Source: Paenibacillus sp. N3.4
Lineage (GTDB): Bacteria; Bacillota; Bacilli; Paenibacillales; NBRC-103111
Assembly (NCBI RefSeq): GCF_008017805.1
Contig: NZ_VRTT01000005.1
Span: forward strand, 81,187 to 145,186
Direction of reading: 5' to 3'
Length of the DNA stretch: 64,000 nucleotides
Shown here piece after piece: positions 26,741-35,569 of this stretch (its first letter is position 1; every line of letters starts with the position of its first letter). The notes under the pieces were generated by a model. It saw only the letters and a program-made list of their open reading frames with translations, was not told the DNA's origin and did not search any database. The translations under genes were made by a program, and so were the position numbers.

Positions 26741-28780
26741 ATGAGTGAACAATTAAATGGTATCTTCCCAGCCGTATGTCCGCTAGATTGCCCGGATCAG
26801 TGCAGTCTATTGCTTCATAAAACAGCTGGTAAAATTGTGAAAATAGAGGGTGACCCTTCCCATCCGGTCACACAAGGCGCAATTTGTAATAAAGTCAGGA
26901 ATATGAAAGAGAGATTGTACGACGACAACCGGTTGCGATTTCCATTAAAGCGGGTCGGGCCTAAGGGCAAAGACAGCCGATTTGAACGCATTACCTGGGA
27001 CGAAGCGATAGCTACGATTACGGATCGGTGGAAAGATCTAATCGCAAAGAATGGCCCTGAGTCCATATTGCCCTATAGCTTCTACGGCAATATGGGAAGG
27101 ATCGGCACGGAGGGCATGGACCGCCGTTTTTTTAACCGAATGGGAGCCAGCAGGCTGCTGTATTCGATATGTGAATCGGCGGGAACAGAAGGTTACACCT
27201 ATACGATGGGGGGCAGCTTTGGAACTGACCCGGAGGATACGGTACATGCCAAACTGATAATCATGTGGGGGATCAATGCCGTCAGTACGAATATGCATCA
27301 GGTCATGTTGGCTGAGAAAGCTCGTAAAAATGGCGCTCAAATCATCGTCATCGATGCTCACAAAAATCAGACAGGCCGATGGGCAGATTGGTTCATCCCG
27401 ATTTTACCGGGAACGGATGCCGCACTTGCCCTTGGATTGATGCATATTCTGTTCTCGGAGAATTGGGTAGACGATGCCTTCCTAAAACAGTTCACGGTCG
27501 GGCACGAAGAGCTGAGAGAGCATGTTCGCCAGTATGAGCCGACTGTGGTTGCTGCCATAACAGGTGTTCCCGTGGAAGACATTTACCGGCTAGCACGCCT
27601 TTATGGCCAAACTTCGCCGTCCTTTATTCGGATCGGCAATGGGATTCAGCATCATGATAACGGTGGCATGTGCGTTCGAACCATCGCATGTCTGCCAGCC
27701 TTAACCGGACAATGGCTGCATCGAGGGGGAGGCGCAATCAAAGGCAATGGCGCTTATTTGGAGCATAATGTATCAGCGCTGCAAAGGCCGGATCTGCGTG
27801 AGAAGTCAACGCGCCAAATTAATATGAATCTGCTGGGGAGCGCTTTGTTGGAGCTGGACCCGCCTATTCATGCGCTGTATGTGTACAATTCCAATCCAGC
27901 GCTAGTTGCCCCCCATGCCAACAAGGTGCGGGCAGGACTGGAGCGGGATGATTTATTCACCGTCGTGCATGATTTGTTTTTGACCGAAACTGCGAAGTAT
28001 GCCGATATTGTGCTGCCCGCCACCTCGTCGTTCGAAAACACAGATTTCTACCGTTCCTACTGGCACCAGTATATACAAATTCAGCTGCCTGTTATTGCGC
28101 CTTATGAGGAAAGCAAAGCGAATGTAGATGTGTTTCGGTTGTTGGCAAAAGGGATGGGATATGAGGATCAGGCTCTACTGGAAACAGATGAAGCATTGAT
28201 CCGACAAGCACTCGATCATCCTGGAAATCCTGCGCTGAAAGATATTACGTACGAAGGATTACTGAAAACTCAGTATGCTAAAGCGCAGATAAAACCATTA
28301 TTCCCTGGGCAATTAAGAACGCCAAGCGGGAAAGTTGAATTATATTCGACTACAATGGCGCGAAAAGGGTTCCCGGCACTGCCGACATATGTCCCCTTGT
28401 TCGATGAGGGAGATTTGCCGTTTCTTTTCATTCCCGCACCTAATCATAATTTCCTGAATTCCACATTCGCTAACAATGAAAAGCACGTTCGTATGGAAGG
28501 AAAGCCGAAGCTTCATATGAATGTGAAAGACGCGGAGACATTGGGCTTAGCAAGTGGGGATTGGGCCAGGGTTTGGAACGATCGCGGGGAATGCGAGTTG
28601 GTCGTACACGCCGGAACGGATGTACTACCGGGCGTCGTCGTGAGTCAAGGCTTGTGGGCAGATTCAAAGGACGGTAAGGCGCTGGTCAATGCCTTAACTC
28701 CTGACCGTGTTGCGGATATGGGCTCAGGGGCGACCTTTTTCTCGGGGCGTGTTCATGTAGAGAAGCGCCAAAATGAGTAA
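26741..28780 (+). CDS. Molybdopterin oxidoreductase (formate dehydrogenase/DMSO reductase family)
   Basis: 679-residue single-subunit enzyme. Cys13, Cys17, Cys21 and Cys49 (CPLDCPDQC…C) bind the [4Fe-4S] cluster. The molybdopterin domains follow (…YTYTMGGSFGTDPEDTV…, …VVHDLFLTETAKYADIVLPATSSFE…), and a C-terminal dinucleotide-binding domain ends the chain. No Tat signal, so it is cytoplasmic. No electron-transfer subunit is adjacent. The donor or acceptor is unknown. The ribosome binding site GGAG at 26719 is rather far from ATG 26741; a two-codon frame ATG AAA TGA lies between and overlaps the start. Confidence 0.9.
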   Translation: MSEQLNGIFPAVCPLDCPDQCSLLLHKTAGKIVKIEGDPSHPVTQGAICNKVRNMKERLYDDNRLRFPLKRVGPKGKDSRFERITWDEAIATITDRWKDLIAKNGPESILPYSFYGNMGRIGTEGMDRRFFNRMGASRLLYSICESAGTEGYTYTMGGSFGTDPEDTVHAKLIIMWGINAVSTNMHQVMLAEKARKNGAQIIVIDAHKNQTGRWADWFIPILPGTDAALALGLMHILFSENWVDDAFLKQFTVGHEELREHVRQYEPTVVAAITGVPVEDIYRLARLYGQTSPSFIRIGNGIQHHDNGGMCVRTIACLPALTGQWLHRGGGAIKGNGAYLEHNVSALQRPDLREKSTRQINMNLLGSALLELDPPIHALYVYNSNPALVAPHANKVRAGLERDDLFTVVHDLFLTETAKYADIVLPATSSFENTDFYRSYWHQYIQIQLPVIAPYEESKANVDVFRLLAKGMGYEDQALLETDEALIRQALDHPGNPALKDITYEGLLKTQYAKAQIKPLFPGQLRTPSGKVELYSTTMARKGFPALPTYVPLFDEGDLPFLFIPAPNHNFLNSTFANNEKHVRMEGKPKLHMNVKDAETLGLASGDWARVWNDRGECELVVHAGTDVLPGVVVSQGLWADSKDGKALVNALTPDRVADMGSGATFFSGRVHVEKRQNE

Positions 28781-28784
28781 TGAT

Positions 28785-28838
28785 GAGCTTTCAGGAACAC
28801 AACGGTTTAGCTGTTGTGTGCTTGAAAGCTCTTTTTTT
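28785..28838 (+). terminator. Intrinsic terminator after the molybdopterin enzyme gene
   Basis: Long stem GAGCTTTCAggaACACAAC / GTTGTGTgcTTGAAAGCTC followed by seven T. Confidence 0.85.
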
Positions 28839-28960
28839 GGAGCTGTGCACAGTAATGGAACATGTTTTCCAAAAGTGCTGCTTATTTTATACGTAGTTAA
28901 CGAATCTTTTGTATAGTTTAAGGTGGAGAAGAGCCTAGATCATGAGAGAAGAGGGATACC

Positions 28961-30703
28961 ATGCGAAATCGATTGCTGAGGGTTACGGTAGGCAGGAAAT
29001 TATTTCTTTGTTTTATCCTTGTTTTGCTGCTTACCGGTATTGTAGGGTGGATGAGTTTCAAAAATATGAGATTCATGCAGCAGCAAAGCGATGAAATTAG
29101 CAAAGTATGGATGCCGGGCGTTGAGGCCGTCAATGCCATTAGCTACTTAATCGAAAATGTTCATGCCTTGGACATGCAGTTATTTATATTGACCGATTCT
29201 TCCCAGCTGCAAACTACGGAAATACAAGGGATGGCCGCATTAAGCAATGTGGACGAGCGGATAAAGCAGTTTGAAGGAACGCTTGCCACTGAGCAGGAGA
29301 CGCGAAATTTTGATGCTTTTCAAAAACAATGGGAGAAATATAAAGGTTACCATCAGACTTTCGTTGAACTCACCAAGGAAAATAATTTGAGCAAAGGTTT
29401 GGGAAAAAGGGATACAGAGGTTCAGACGCTGCTTAATGAGGCAAATAAAACCTTTAGCGGCATGCAAAAATATTTGGATGTTCTGGTAACCATCAAGCAC
29501 GAAGGGGCCATGGCAGCAGCAGCAAGCAGCACCGACATTTATAAGTCAGGGCAGATCAAGATGCTCTACCTGCTTATATGCGCTGTTGTTGTTGGTTTAA
29601 GTCTGGCGATTCTTATTACGATAAACATTTCCAAGCCTGTCAGGCGGGTGTCACGCGCTTTGCAGGCTGTAGCTCTCGGGAATTTAACCGAACCTGATGT
29701 ATACGTTAGAAACAAGGACGAGATTGGTGAATTAGTTGCTGCTTTGAACCTAATGAAATCGAATGTAAGAGAGATTTTGTCTCATATTCGTGATGCTTCC
29801 ACATCCGTGGCTAGCTCTTCGAAGGAACTGCTGTCTCACTCGGAACAATCCTCACGATCTTCCCAAGAAGTGGTTGAAGTCATGCAAAAAGTCGCAAATG
29901 GGGCCGAGCTGCAAGTGAGGAATTATGAGGATACAAGCGTCGCCATGACAGAGATGTCGATTGGTGTTGGGCGTATTGCCGAGACCTCATCGGAAGTATC
30001 AGATATTTCTATGGAGGCGTTCCGCGAAGCGCAGCAAGGTGAACAGGATCTGCAAGCTCTTGCTCAAAGCATGAAAGGGGTAAGTGACACTGTTCACCAA
30101 GCAAATGGCGTCATTCAAGACTTGGAGGGTCACTCACAGGAAATCGATCAGATGATTGGTTTCATGAGCAGCATCGCTAAGCAAACGAATTTGCTTGCCT
30201 TGAATGCCGCTATTGAAGCAGCACGCGCGGGGGAAGCGGGCAAAGGCTTTACGGTTGTGGCTGCTGAAGTTCGCAAGCTTTCGGAGCAGTCTGCCCAATT
30301 CGCTGGGCAAATCACAGAGCTGGTTCAGCAAATTCTCACGAATACTGAGTTTGCTGTGCAAACGATGCAGCATTGTTTGCGGGAGGTAGATTTCGGGAAA
30401 GAGAGGGTTCATACAGCGGAAGCCTCATTCCATCGTTTATATACAGCTTCTGAGAAAGTTGTCGTGCGCATTCAAGAGGTCGCTGCGGCAGCCGAAGAGA
30501 TGGCTGCTACCTCGGAGGAAGTAACGGCATCTGTTGCAGAAACCAGTTCACACGCGAATAATTCTTCCTCTTATGCCCAGGACGTAGCTTCCACAGCCGG
30601 GCAGCAGTTGGCTTCGATGAACACCATCACGGCGTCAGCCGGAACGCTAAGCCACATTGCCGAAGATTTACATAAAAGTGTAGGTAAGTTTCAGCTGGAA
30701 TAA
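28961..30703 (+). CDS. Methyl-accepting chemotaxis protein
   Basis: 580-residue chemoreceptor. Membrane helix 1 is at about residues 14-33 and helix 2 at 201-223; between them is a four-helix-bundle sensor domain of about 165 residues. A HAMP domain follows (about 224-276), then a long coiled-coil signalling domain with the conserved hairpin tip [21 protein letters not shown] near 406-426 that contacts CheA and CheW. It is a single-gene unit between two terminators, as is common for orphan receptors. The ligand cannot be read from the sequence. Confidence 0.93.
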   Translation: MRNRLLRVTVGRKLFLCFILVLLLTGIVGWMSFKNMRFMQQQSDEISKVWMPGVEAVNAISYLIENVHALDMQLFILTDSSQLQTTEIQGMAALSNVDERIKQFEGTLATEQETRNFDAFQKQWEKYKGYHQTFVELTKENNLSKGLGKRDTEVQTLLNEANKTFSGMQKYLDVLVTIKHEGAMAAAASSTDIYKSGQIKMLYLLICAVVVGLSLAILITINISKPVRRVSRALQAVALGNLTEPDVYVRNKDEIGELVAALNLMKSNVREILSHIRDASTSVASSSKELLSHSEQSSRSSQEVVEVMQKVANGAELQVRNYEDTSVAMTEMSIGVGRIAETSSEVSDISMEAFREAQQGEQDLQALAQSMKGVSDTVHQANGVIQDLEGHSQEIDQMIGFMSSIAKQTNLLALNAAIEAARAGEAGKGFTVVAAEVRKLSEQSAQFAGQITELVQQILTNTEFAVQTMQHCLREVDFGKERVHTAEASFHRLYTASEKVVVRIQEVAAAAEEMAATSEEVTASVAETSSHANNSSSYAQDVASTAGQQLASMNTITASAGTLSHIAEDLHKSVGKFQLE

Positions 30704-30728
30704 GTTAAGAAATAGGCAATCAGAGCTC

Positions 30729-30772
30729 AAACAGACCACGTCATCTACATCTGTAGATGACGTGGTCTGTTT
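30729..30772. terminator. Perfect 21-base-stem terminator
   Basis: AAACAGACCACGTCATCTAC(A) and its exact inverse complement with a two-base loop, between convergent genes (chemoreceptor and queF). Confidence 0.85.
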
Positions 30773-30821
30773 GTCTCTGACTATTGTTGTACAAAACGAA
30801 TTATGCGAATGGATGAAAACC

Positions 30822-31322
30822 TTAGCGGTTGTCTATTTTCTCCGGATATAAATCATGGTTCATCAGGCGGTGATCAGCCATGGCTTCATATTTGGTCCCT
30901 GGCTGGCCCCAGTTACAGTAGGGATCAATAGAGATACCGCCACGTGGGGTGAATTTCCCCCAAACCTCGATGTAGCGTGGCTCCATGAGCTGGGTCAAAT
31001 CATTCATAATAATGTTCACACAGTCTTCGTGGAAATCACCATGGTTGCGGAAGCTGAATAAGTAAAGTTTAAGTGATTTGCTTTCAACCATTTTAATATT
31101 CGGGATGTAAGAAATGTAGAGCGTAGCAAAATCCGGCTGTCCCGTTACAGGGCAAAGACTTGTGAATTCCGGGAAGTTGAATTTTACGAAGTAAGCTCTA
31201 TCCGGATGCTTGTTGTCAAAAGCTTCCAATAAAGTAGGGTCATAATTAAACACATACTTGGTTCCTTGATTGCCTAATAAGGTAATCTCTTTCAAATCTT
31301 CGTTGCTTCTTCCTGTGGACAT
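30822..31322 (-). CDS. queF: NADPH-dependent 7-cyano-7-deazaguanine reductase
   Basis: 166-residue QueF, which reduces preQ0 to preQ1 in queuosine synthesis. ATG 31322 follows GGGGATT; an open extension to 31391 has no such site. Cys57 and Asp64 in [14 protein letters not shown] form the thioimide/proton-relay site, and [11 protein letters not shown] contains the QueF motif with the substrate-binding glutamate. The short unimodular form is typical of Bacillales. It stands alone behind a preQ1 riboswitch; no queCDE genes are in the window. Confidence 0.95.
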   Translation of the reverse strand: MSTGRSNEDLKEITLLGNQGTKYVFNYDPTLLEAFDNKHPDRAYFVKFNFPEFTSLCPVTGQPDFATLYISYIPNIKMVESKSLKLYLFSFRNHGDFHEDCVNIIMNDLTQLMEPRYIEVWGKFTPRGGISIDPYCNWGQPGTKYEAMADHRLMNHDLYPEKIDNR

Positions 31323-31404
31323 GGATGGAATCCCCTTTCTTTTTCTGAACGAAAAGAAGACTGAGATACTAGAAACGGACTCTGTTTCCAACTAATAAAC
31401 ACGA

Positions 31405-31432
31405 AAAGAACGATACCTACGGTACGTTTTTT
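31405..31432 (-). terminator. Attenuator hairpin of the preQ1 riboswitch
   Basis: On the minus strand AACGTACC-GTA-GGTATCGTT forms a short stem followed by CTTTT, directly after the aptamer and before queF. Ligand binding probably favours this terminator. Confidence 0.5.
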
Positions 31433-31433
31433 T

Positions 31434-31468
31434 TTAGTTTTTTATAGAGGGAGTTCACGAACCTCTCC
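31434..31468 (-). ncRNA. PreQ1 riboswitch, class I
   Basis: The minus strand reads GGAGAGGTTCGTGAACTCCC then TCTATAAAAAACTAA: the short P1 stem, the loop, and the A-rich tail that folds back in the H-type pseudoknot. This matches the class I preQ1 consensus closely, and queF is the next gene. A TATAAT box on the same strand at 31544-31549 could supply the promoter. Confidence 0.9.
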
Positions 31469-31722
31469 TAGGAGCAGCTTATGCTCGTAGATGTGTCTTC
31501 TTTAGTTTTCTTAAAAACTTTACCACAAACGCTGTTAAAATGCATTATACCTATTCGTTACATATTATGGATAATGATGCGGCAGGTCTGTAGCCAAGGG
31601 AAGGGAAGACATTGTATACTTACTAAATAATATAAGATCTAATCCACGGAAAAAATAAGATCTCATCTTCCGGAAGCAAGACAACTTTTCTGACATACGC
31701 GTAAGGTAGGGTGACATTTATA

Positions 31723-33537
31723 ATGATGGGAAAGAGCGGAAATTCCGATAGCAATTCCATGTTTGCTCTGTATGCTCATGCACCGATTGGTGTCGTTATG
31801 GTTAGGCCGGATGGACGAATTGTGAAGGCAAATCGCTTATTCTCCGAGTTTATTGGGCATACGGTGGAAGAGCTGAAAGATATGAATGTTTATCAAATCA
31901 CACATCCGGAGGACAGATACATTAGCTTGGAACATATTTCTAAAACGGACGAATCAGATAAGGGATTCCGTTTAGAGAAACGATACGTGCACAAAGATGG
32001 ACATACGATTTGGGGACTTGTTCAGGGGTTGAATAGAAGTCTAGTCGAGCATAAACTTTTTTTGCCTAATTATTTAGCATTTATACAAGATATTACATTT
32101 CTTAAAAGGCAAGAGGAAGAACTTCGGGCAAATAAAGAGAAATATGAATCGTTTGTCCAACACGCTTCGGATGGGATTGTTATTTATGACTTAGAGGGTC
32201 ATGTCCTTGAAATTAATAAAGCTTTCACGGATTTATTTGGCTGGGAAGAAGGTGAAGTAAAGGGGCTTAAGTTCCCGATCACGTTTCATGACCAATTGGA
32301 ATTATCAGAAGATTTGATGCGTACAGTGACCTTAGGCGGAGTCGTTCATAACATAGCTGCTTTGAAGAAGCATAAGGACGGAACGCCTATCGAGATTAGC
32401 ATGTCAGTTTCGCCCATTCATAATGTACATGGAGAGATCGTGCTGCTAGCTGCTACATTGAGAGATACCCGAGTTCATAGTGCACTGACACGTCAAACTA
32501 AACAGCTTGAAGAGTCGTTTAAACAGTTGATTGAAAACTGGCCGGACGCCTTTATTGTTGTCAAACAAGATCGATGTGTATATAGTAATCAAGCCGGTTT
32601 AAAGTTAATGAGAGCCGAATATCCGGAGCAACTTATTGGGCATTCGGTATATGAATTTCAGTATAAGGAAAATTATGAAGATATTAAGATGATGATGGAG
32701 CAGATTCTTAGTGGACAGACGCTTCGGAATATACCATACAAGTTCTATCGCGTGGATGGCCGTTCCATTGATGTTGAGTTCACCGCTATTCCTTCTATGT
32801 ATGAGGAAGATCCAGCCATTCACTTATTGCTCCGTGATATCACGGAGCAGATAAAAACGGAAGAGCTGATGCGTATTTCGGATAAATTGAATGCGGCCGG
32901 GCAGCTCGCAGCAGGCATTGCCCATGAAATTCGCAATCCGTTGACGGCGATCAAAGGATTCGTGCAATTGACGCAGTGGAAGTATCCGGAATCTCGTCAT
33001 TATTTTGATATTATTAAATCCGAAGTAGAACGTATTGAACTTATAACCGGGGAGCTGCTGCTACTGGCTAAACCAGAGATGAAGTCCGCTCAGACCAAGG
33101 ATGTATGTGGAATTCTGGATCAGGTCAGTACACTTTTGGAATCGCAAGGCATCATGAATAATGTACAAATTATTACCGATTATTCCGGATCGCCTTTAAG
33201 CGTGATGTGTGATGCAAATCAACTGAAGCAAGTATTCATTAATTTGCTCAAAAATGCGATCGAAGTCATGCCAAAAGGCGGCGAGATTAGGATTCAAGCA
33301 GAAGCGGATCATGAGCAGGTGAAGATTGCGATAATGGATCAAGGACCAGGTATCCCTCCGGAACAGTTAGGTCAGATCGGACAACCTTTTTTCACAACGA
33401 AGTCGAATGGGACAGGACTGGGCCTTACCGTTAGTTATAAAATCATACAGAACCATGGGGGAAGTATTAATGTCCATAATGACCCAAGCGGGGGCGCTGT
33501 ATTCACAATTAAGCTACCATATGTCAAATTGAGTTGA
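31723..33537 (+). CDS. Cytosolic PAS-domain sensor histidine kinase (sporulation-kinase-like)
   Basis: 604 residues from ATG 31723 (a GTG at 31711 in the same frame directly touches the ribosome binding site). No membrane helices. Three PAS domains lie at about residues 10-125, 140-250 and 266-374, then a HisKA domain with His401 in GIAHEIRNPLTAIKGF, and an HATPase domain with LLKNAIEVMPKGG, DQGPGIP and GTGLGL. No response regulator gene is adjacent. This layout fits the orphan KinA/KinE-type kinases that feed the Spo0A phosphorelay, but the partner is inferred. Confidence 0.88.
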   Translation: MMGKSGNSDSNSMFALYAHAPIGVVMVRPDGRIVKANRLFSEFIGHTVEELKDMNVYQITHPEDRYISLEHISKTDESDKGFRLEKRYVHKDGHTIWGLVQGLNRSLVEHKLFLPNYLAFIQDITFLKRQEEELRANKEKYESFVQHASDGIVIYDLEGHVLEINKAFTDLFGWEEGEVKGLKFPITFHDQLELSEDLMRTVTLGGVVHNIAALKKHKDGTPIEISMSVSPIHNVHGEIVLLAATLRDTRVHSALTRQTKQLEESFKQLIENWPDAFIVVKQDRCVYSNQAGLKLMRAEYPEQLIGHSVYEFQYKENYEDIKMMMEQILSGQTLRNIPYKFYRVDGRSIDVEFTAIPSMYEEDPAIHLLLRDITEQIKTEELMRISDKLNAAGQLAAGIAHEIRNPLTAIKGFVQLTQWKYPESRHYFDIIKSEVERIELITGELLLLAKPEMKSAQTKDVCGILDQVSTLLESQGIMNNVQIITDYSGSPLSVMCDANQLKQVFINLLKNAIEVMPKGGEIRIQAEADHEQVKIAIMDQGPGIPPEQLGQIGQPFFTTKSNGTGLGLTVSYKIIQNHGGSINVHNDPSGGAVFTIKLPYVKLS

Positions 33538-33591
33538 ACACGGTTAACAGGGTAGATGGTTATTATATTTTATCATCAGGGAACGTGTAAA

Positions 33592-33630
33592 AGGGGCATT
33601 CGAGATGTTTTAAAAGAATGTCTCTTTTTG
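33592..33630 (+). terminator. Intrinsic terminator after the histidine kinase gene
   Basis: AGGGGCATTC pairs with GAATGTCTCT (two G-U pairs) and is followed by TTTTT. Confidence 0.65.
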
Positions 33631-33714
33631 CTTGTCTCGTGACTGTAGTCATGAGAGGTTCAAAAATTAGTCATGGCTTGTTGTAATTTTCCAAACCTTT
33701 CTGCATGATTTCGA

Positions 33715-35283
33715 TCATATCATCACATGTATGCTTTTCAGTTTATTGACGTAAGCTTCCCATTCCTGATCGATACCGCCTTTGACGACCCAGCGAATGA
33801 AAGTCTGCCTTACATAGGCCTTGACGTTTATCTGCAATTGCGTTAGTTTGTCGCGGTCGTCGGGCGAGTAGGCGACATAGTCAGGAAAGAACTTGTCGAG
33901 CGGAGCGACGATCGGCTCGTAAAGCGCTACGGCTTGGGAGCGATTAGAATTGCTGTTTCCCGGCAAAAAGCGGAGTTTGGCAGCCAAATCCGGCGTCATG
34001 GCCGAGAGAGCATCCACATTGGGAAAATCGCCCTCGCTCCCGGTTTCCGGAAAAATGTCGTAAGTACCATCGCTATTTTTCCTCGTCCCTTGTCCGAATA
34101 ATCCATACGTTTCTTGTACAGTCCAATCGGGATCGGCCAACAAATCTGCCAGACGTGCTGAGGCAATCGGATACTTATTATTTTTGAAAATGGTGAACTG
34201 ATTATTGCGGACGATCCATGTTTGCTGCCGAAACAGTTGTTTGGAGACGTCTTGGGCTTTTGGTGGAAGCATGGGCACATATACGTCGGGATTAGGATTG
34301 CTGTAGGCTTCAATGGATCCGACGATCTCCGGTCTGGCCATCAATTTGGCATAATAAGCGCTCCAGTCGTCCGTGAATACTTCAGGAGGAATCAATCCTT
34401 CTTCATACAGCTTATGCAAGTAGGCCAGCGGCTTTTTGATCTCCGGGTTTATTGCCTGGAATCGGACTTTGCCGTTCTCGATCGACACATAGTTTTCGTC
34501 CGGCACCAGGATGCCGAAGGAACCCCCGTATAAGTCCAATTGACCGCCCACATATTGATCCCAACGGAAATAATAAGGGATAATTTCCTTCGGAATGTCT
34601 CCAGTTCCGGCGTTCGCCTTGAATTGCGCAAGCGCAAATGCAAATTGTTCGGTTGTTTTCGGAACCTCCAAACCGAGCTGATTTAACCATTTCTTGTTGA
34701 TCAGCCATTGATCGCGTATGCCCAAATATACGTTATTTTGTTGAATAAGGCCTAAACTGTAAATATCGCCATTTGCGGCAGTCATCGCTTTCTTTGCTGC
34801 CGGATTCGATTGGAGCGCTTTCATCCAATTGGGCGCATATTGCAGCATATCCGAGAACGCTACGATATCCCCGGCCGCTTGCGCAGCTTCCATTTGATGC
34901 GGCGATATGTCGGAACGCAGCATGAGATCGGGGTATTGCCGGGAGGCAAACATCAGATTCAGCTTGTCCCTGTTGTCGACGGAGATTTGCCTGATATCAA
35001 GGTGAATTCCGCTTTTCTCCTCCAAAGCCTGAAAAAATTTCGATTGGTTGTAGTCGCCTTTAAACGACGTGACGACAACGGTCTTCAGCGTAATCGGCTG
35101 GTTGACGATTGGATACCCGGTCAAATTGACAGCGACGCCATTCTCCATAATCTGATTCGCAGTCGTTTCCCTGGAACCGCCTGAAGTGCCGCTGAAATTG
35201 GAAATTGCCGTTTGTTTGCATCCCGTCAAGAGGATGGCGGACCCTAACGAGACGACGAGAAGCAAATTGGCGCTCTTGTTCAC
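33715..35283 (-). CDS. ABC transporter solute-binding lipoprotein (LipO/YtcQ-type)
   Basis: 522 residues from GTG 35283, with AGGAGGA ten bases upstream. Lipoprotein signal 1-22 with lipobox LLTGC and Cys22. It is a long (over 500 residues) solute-binding protein of the type that works with LplB/YtcP permeases on plant or bacterial oligosaccharides. It resembles the lipoprotein at 38179 (shared NLTGYPIVNQPITL / NATGYPIAASPITL near the N-terminus and IFKNNKYPIASARLADLLADPDW). It has no permease of its own nearby and is divergent from the AraC-type regulator at 35570. It may be an alternative receptor for the same permeases. Confidence 0.87.
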   Translation of the reverse strand: MNKSANLLLVVSLGSAILLTGCKQTAISNFSGTSGGSRETTANQIMENGVAVNLTGYPIVNQPITLKTVVVTSFKGDYNQSKFFQALEEKSGIHLDIRQISVDNRDKLNLMFASRQYPDLMLRSDISPHQMEAAQAAGDIVAFSDMLQYAPNWMKALQSNPAAKKAMTAANGDIYSLGLIQQNNVYLGIRDQWLINKKWLNQLGLEVPKTTEQFAFALAQFKANAGTGDIPKEIIPYYFRWDQYVGGQLDLYGGSFGILVPDENYVSIENGKVRFQAINPEIKKPLAYLHKLYEEGLIPPEVFTDDWSAYYAKLMARPEIVGSIEAYSNPNPDVYVPMLPPKAQDVSKQLFRQQTWIVRNNQFTIFKNNKYPIASARLADLLADPDWTVQETYGLFGQGTRKNSDGTYDIFPETGSEGDFPNVDALSAMTPDLAAKLRFLPGNSNSNRSQAVALYEPIVAPLDKFFPDYVAYSPDDRDKLTQLQINVKAYVRQTFIRWVVKGGIDQEWEAYVNKLKSIHVMI

Positions 35284-35339
35284 GACTCCAACTCCTCCTT
35301 TGTTTTTCGGCTCATCGTTCGAATGCAATAGTGTTAATT

Positions 35340-35400
35340 ATCATATCAAGGGAATATTGTTTCGTAAATATGCGGTTGTTGGGGCATAGTCCATTCTTCC
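35340..35400 (-). promoter_or_regulatory. Promoter with shared upstream element, minus-strand lipoprotein
   Basis: On the minus strand TTTACG (35363-35368), 17 bases, then TATGAT (35340-35345) with an extended -10 TG. Upstream lies GGAAGAA, 21 bases, then CATATTTACG. The same GGAAGAA-N21-CATATTTACG occurs before the plus-strand lipoprotein gene at 38029-38066, with identical spacing. Likely target of the AraC-type regulator encoded between them. Confidence 0.55.
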
Positions 35401-35569
35401 AAAATGGCCAATTGACAGCTTGACGAATGTACAATTGCAGAAGGATGCGTTATATTAATTACGAATACGGCATGAAAGCGCAACTGTGAATGCATCGGGG
35501 AAGGGGCCTCGGCGGAAGGGGCTTTATCGGTCGTTACACTGTAAGGGCTTACACGAAAGGCGGAGTGCG

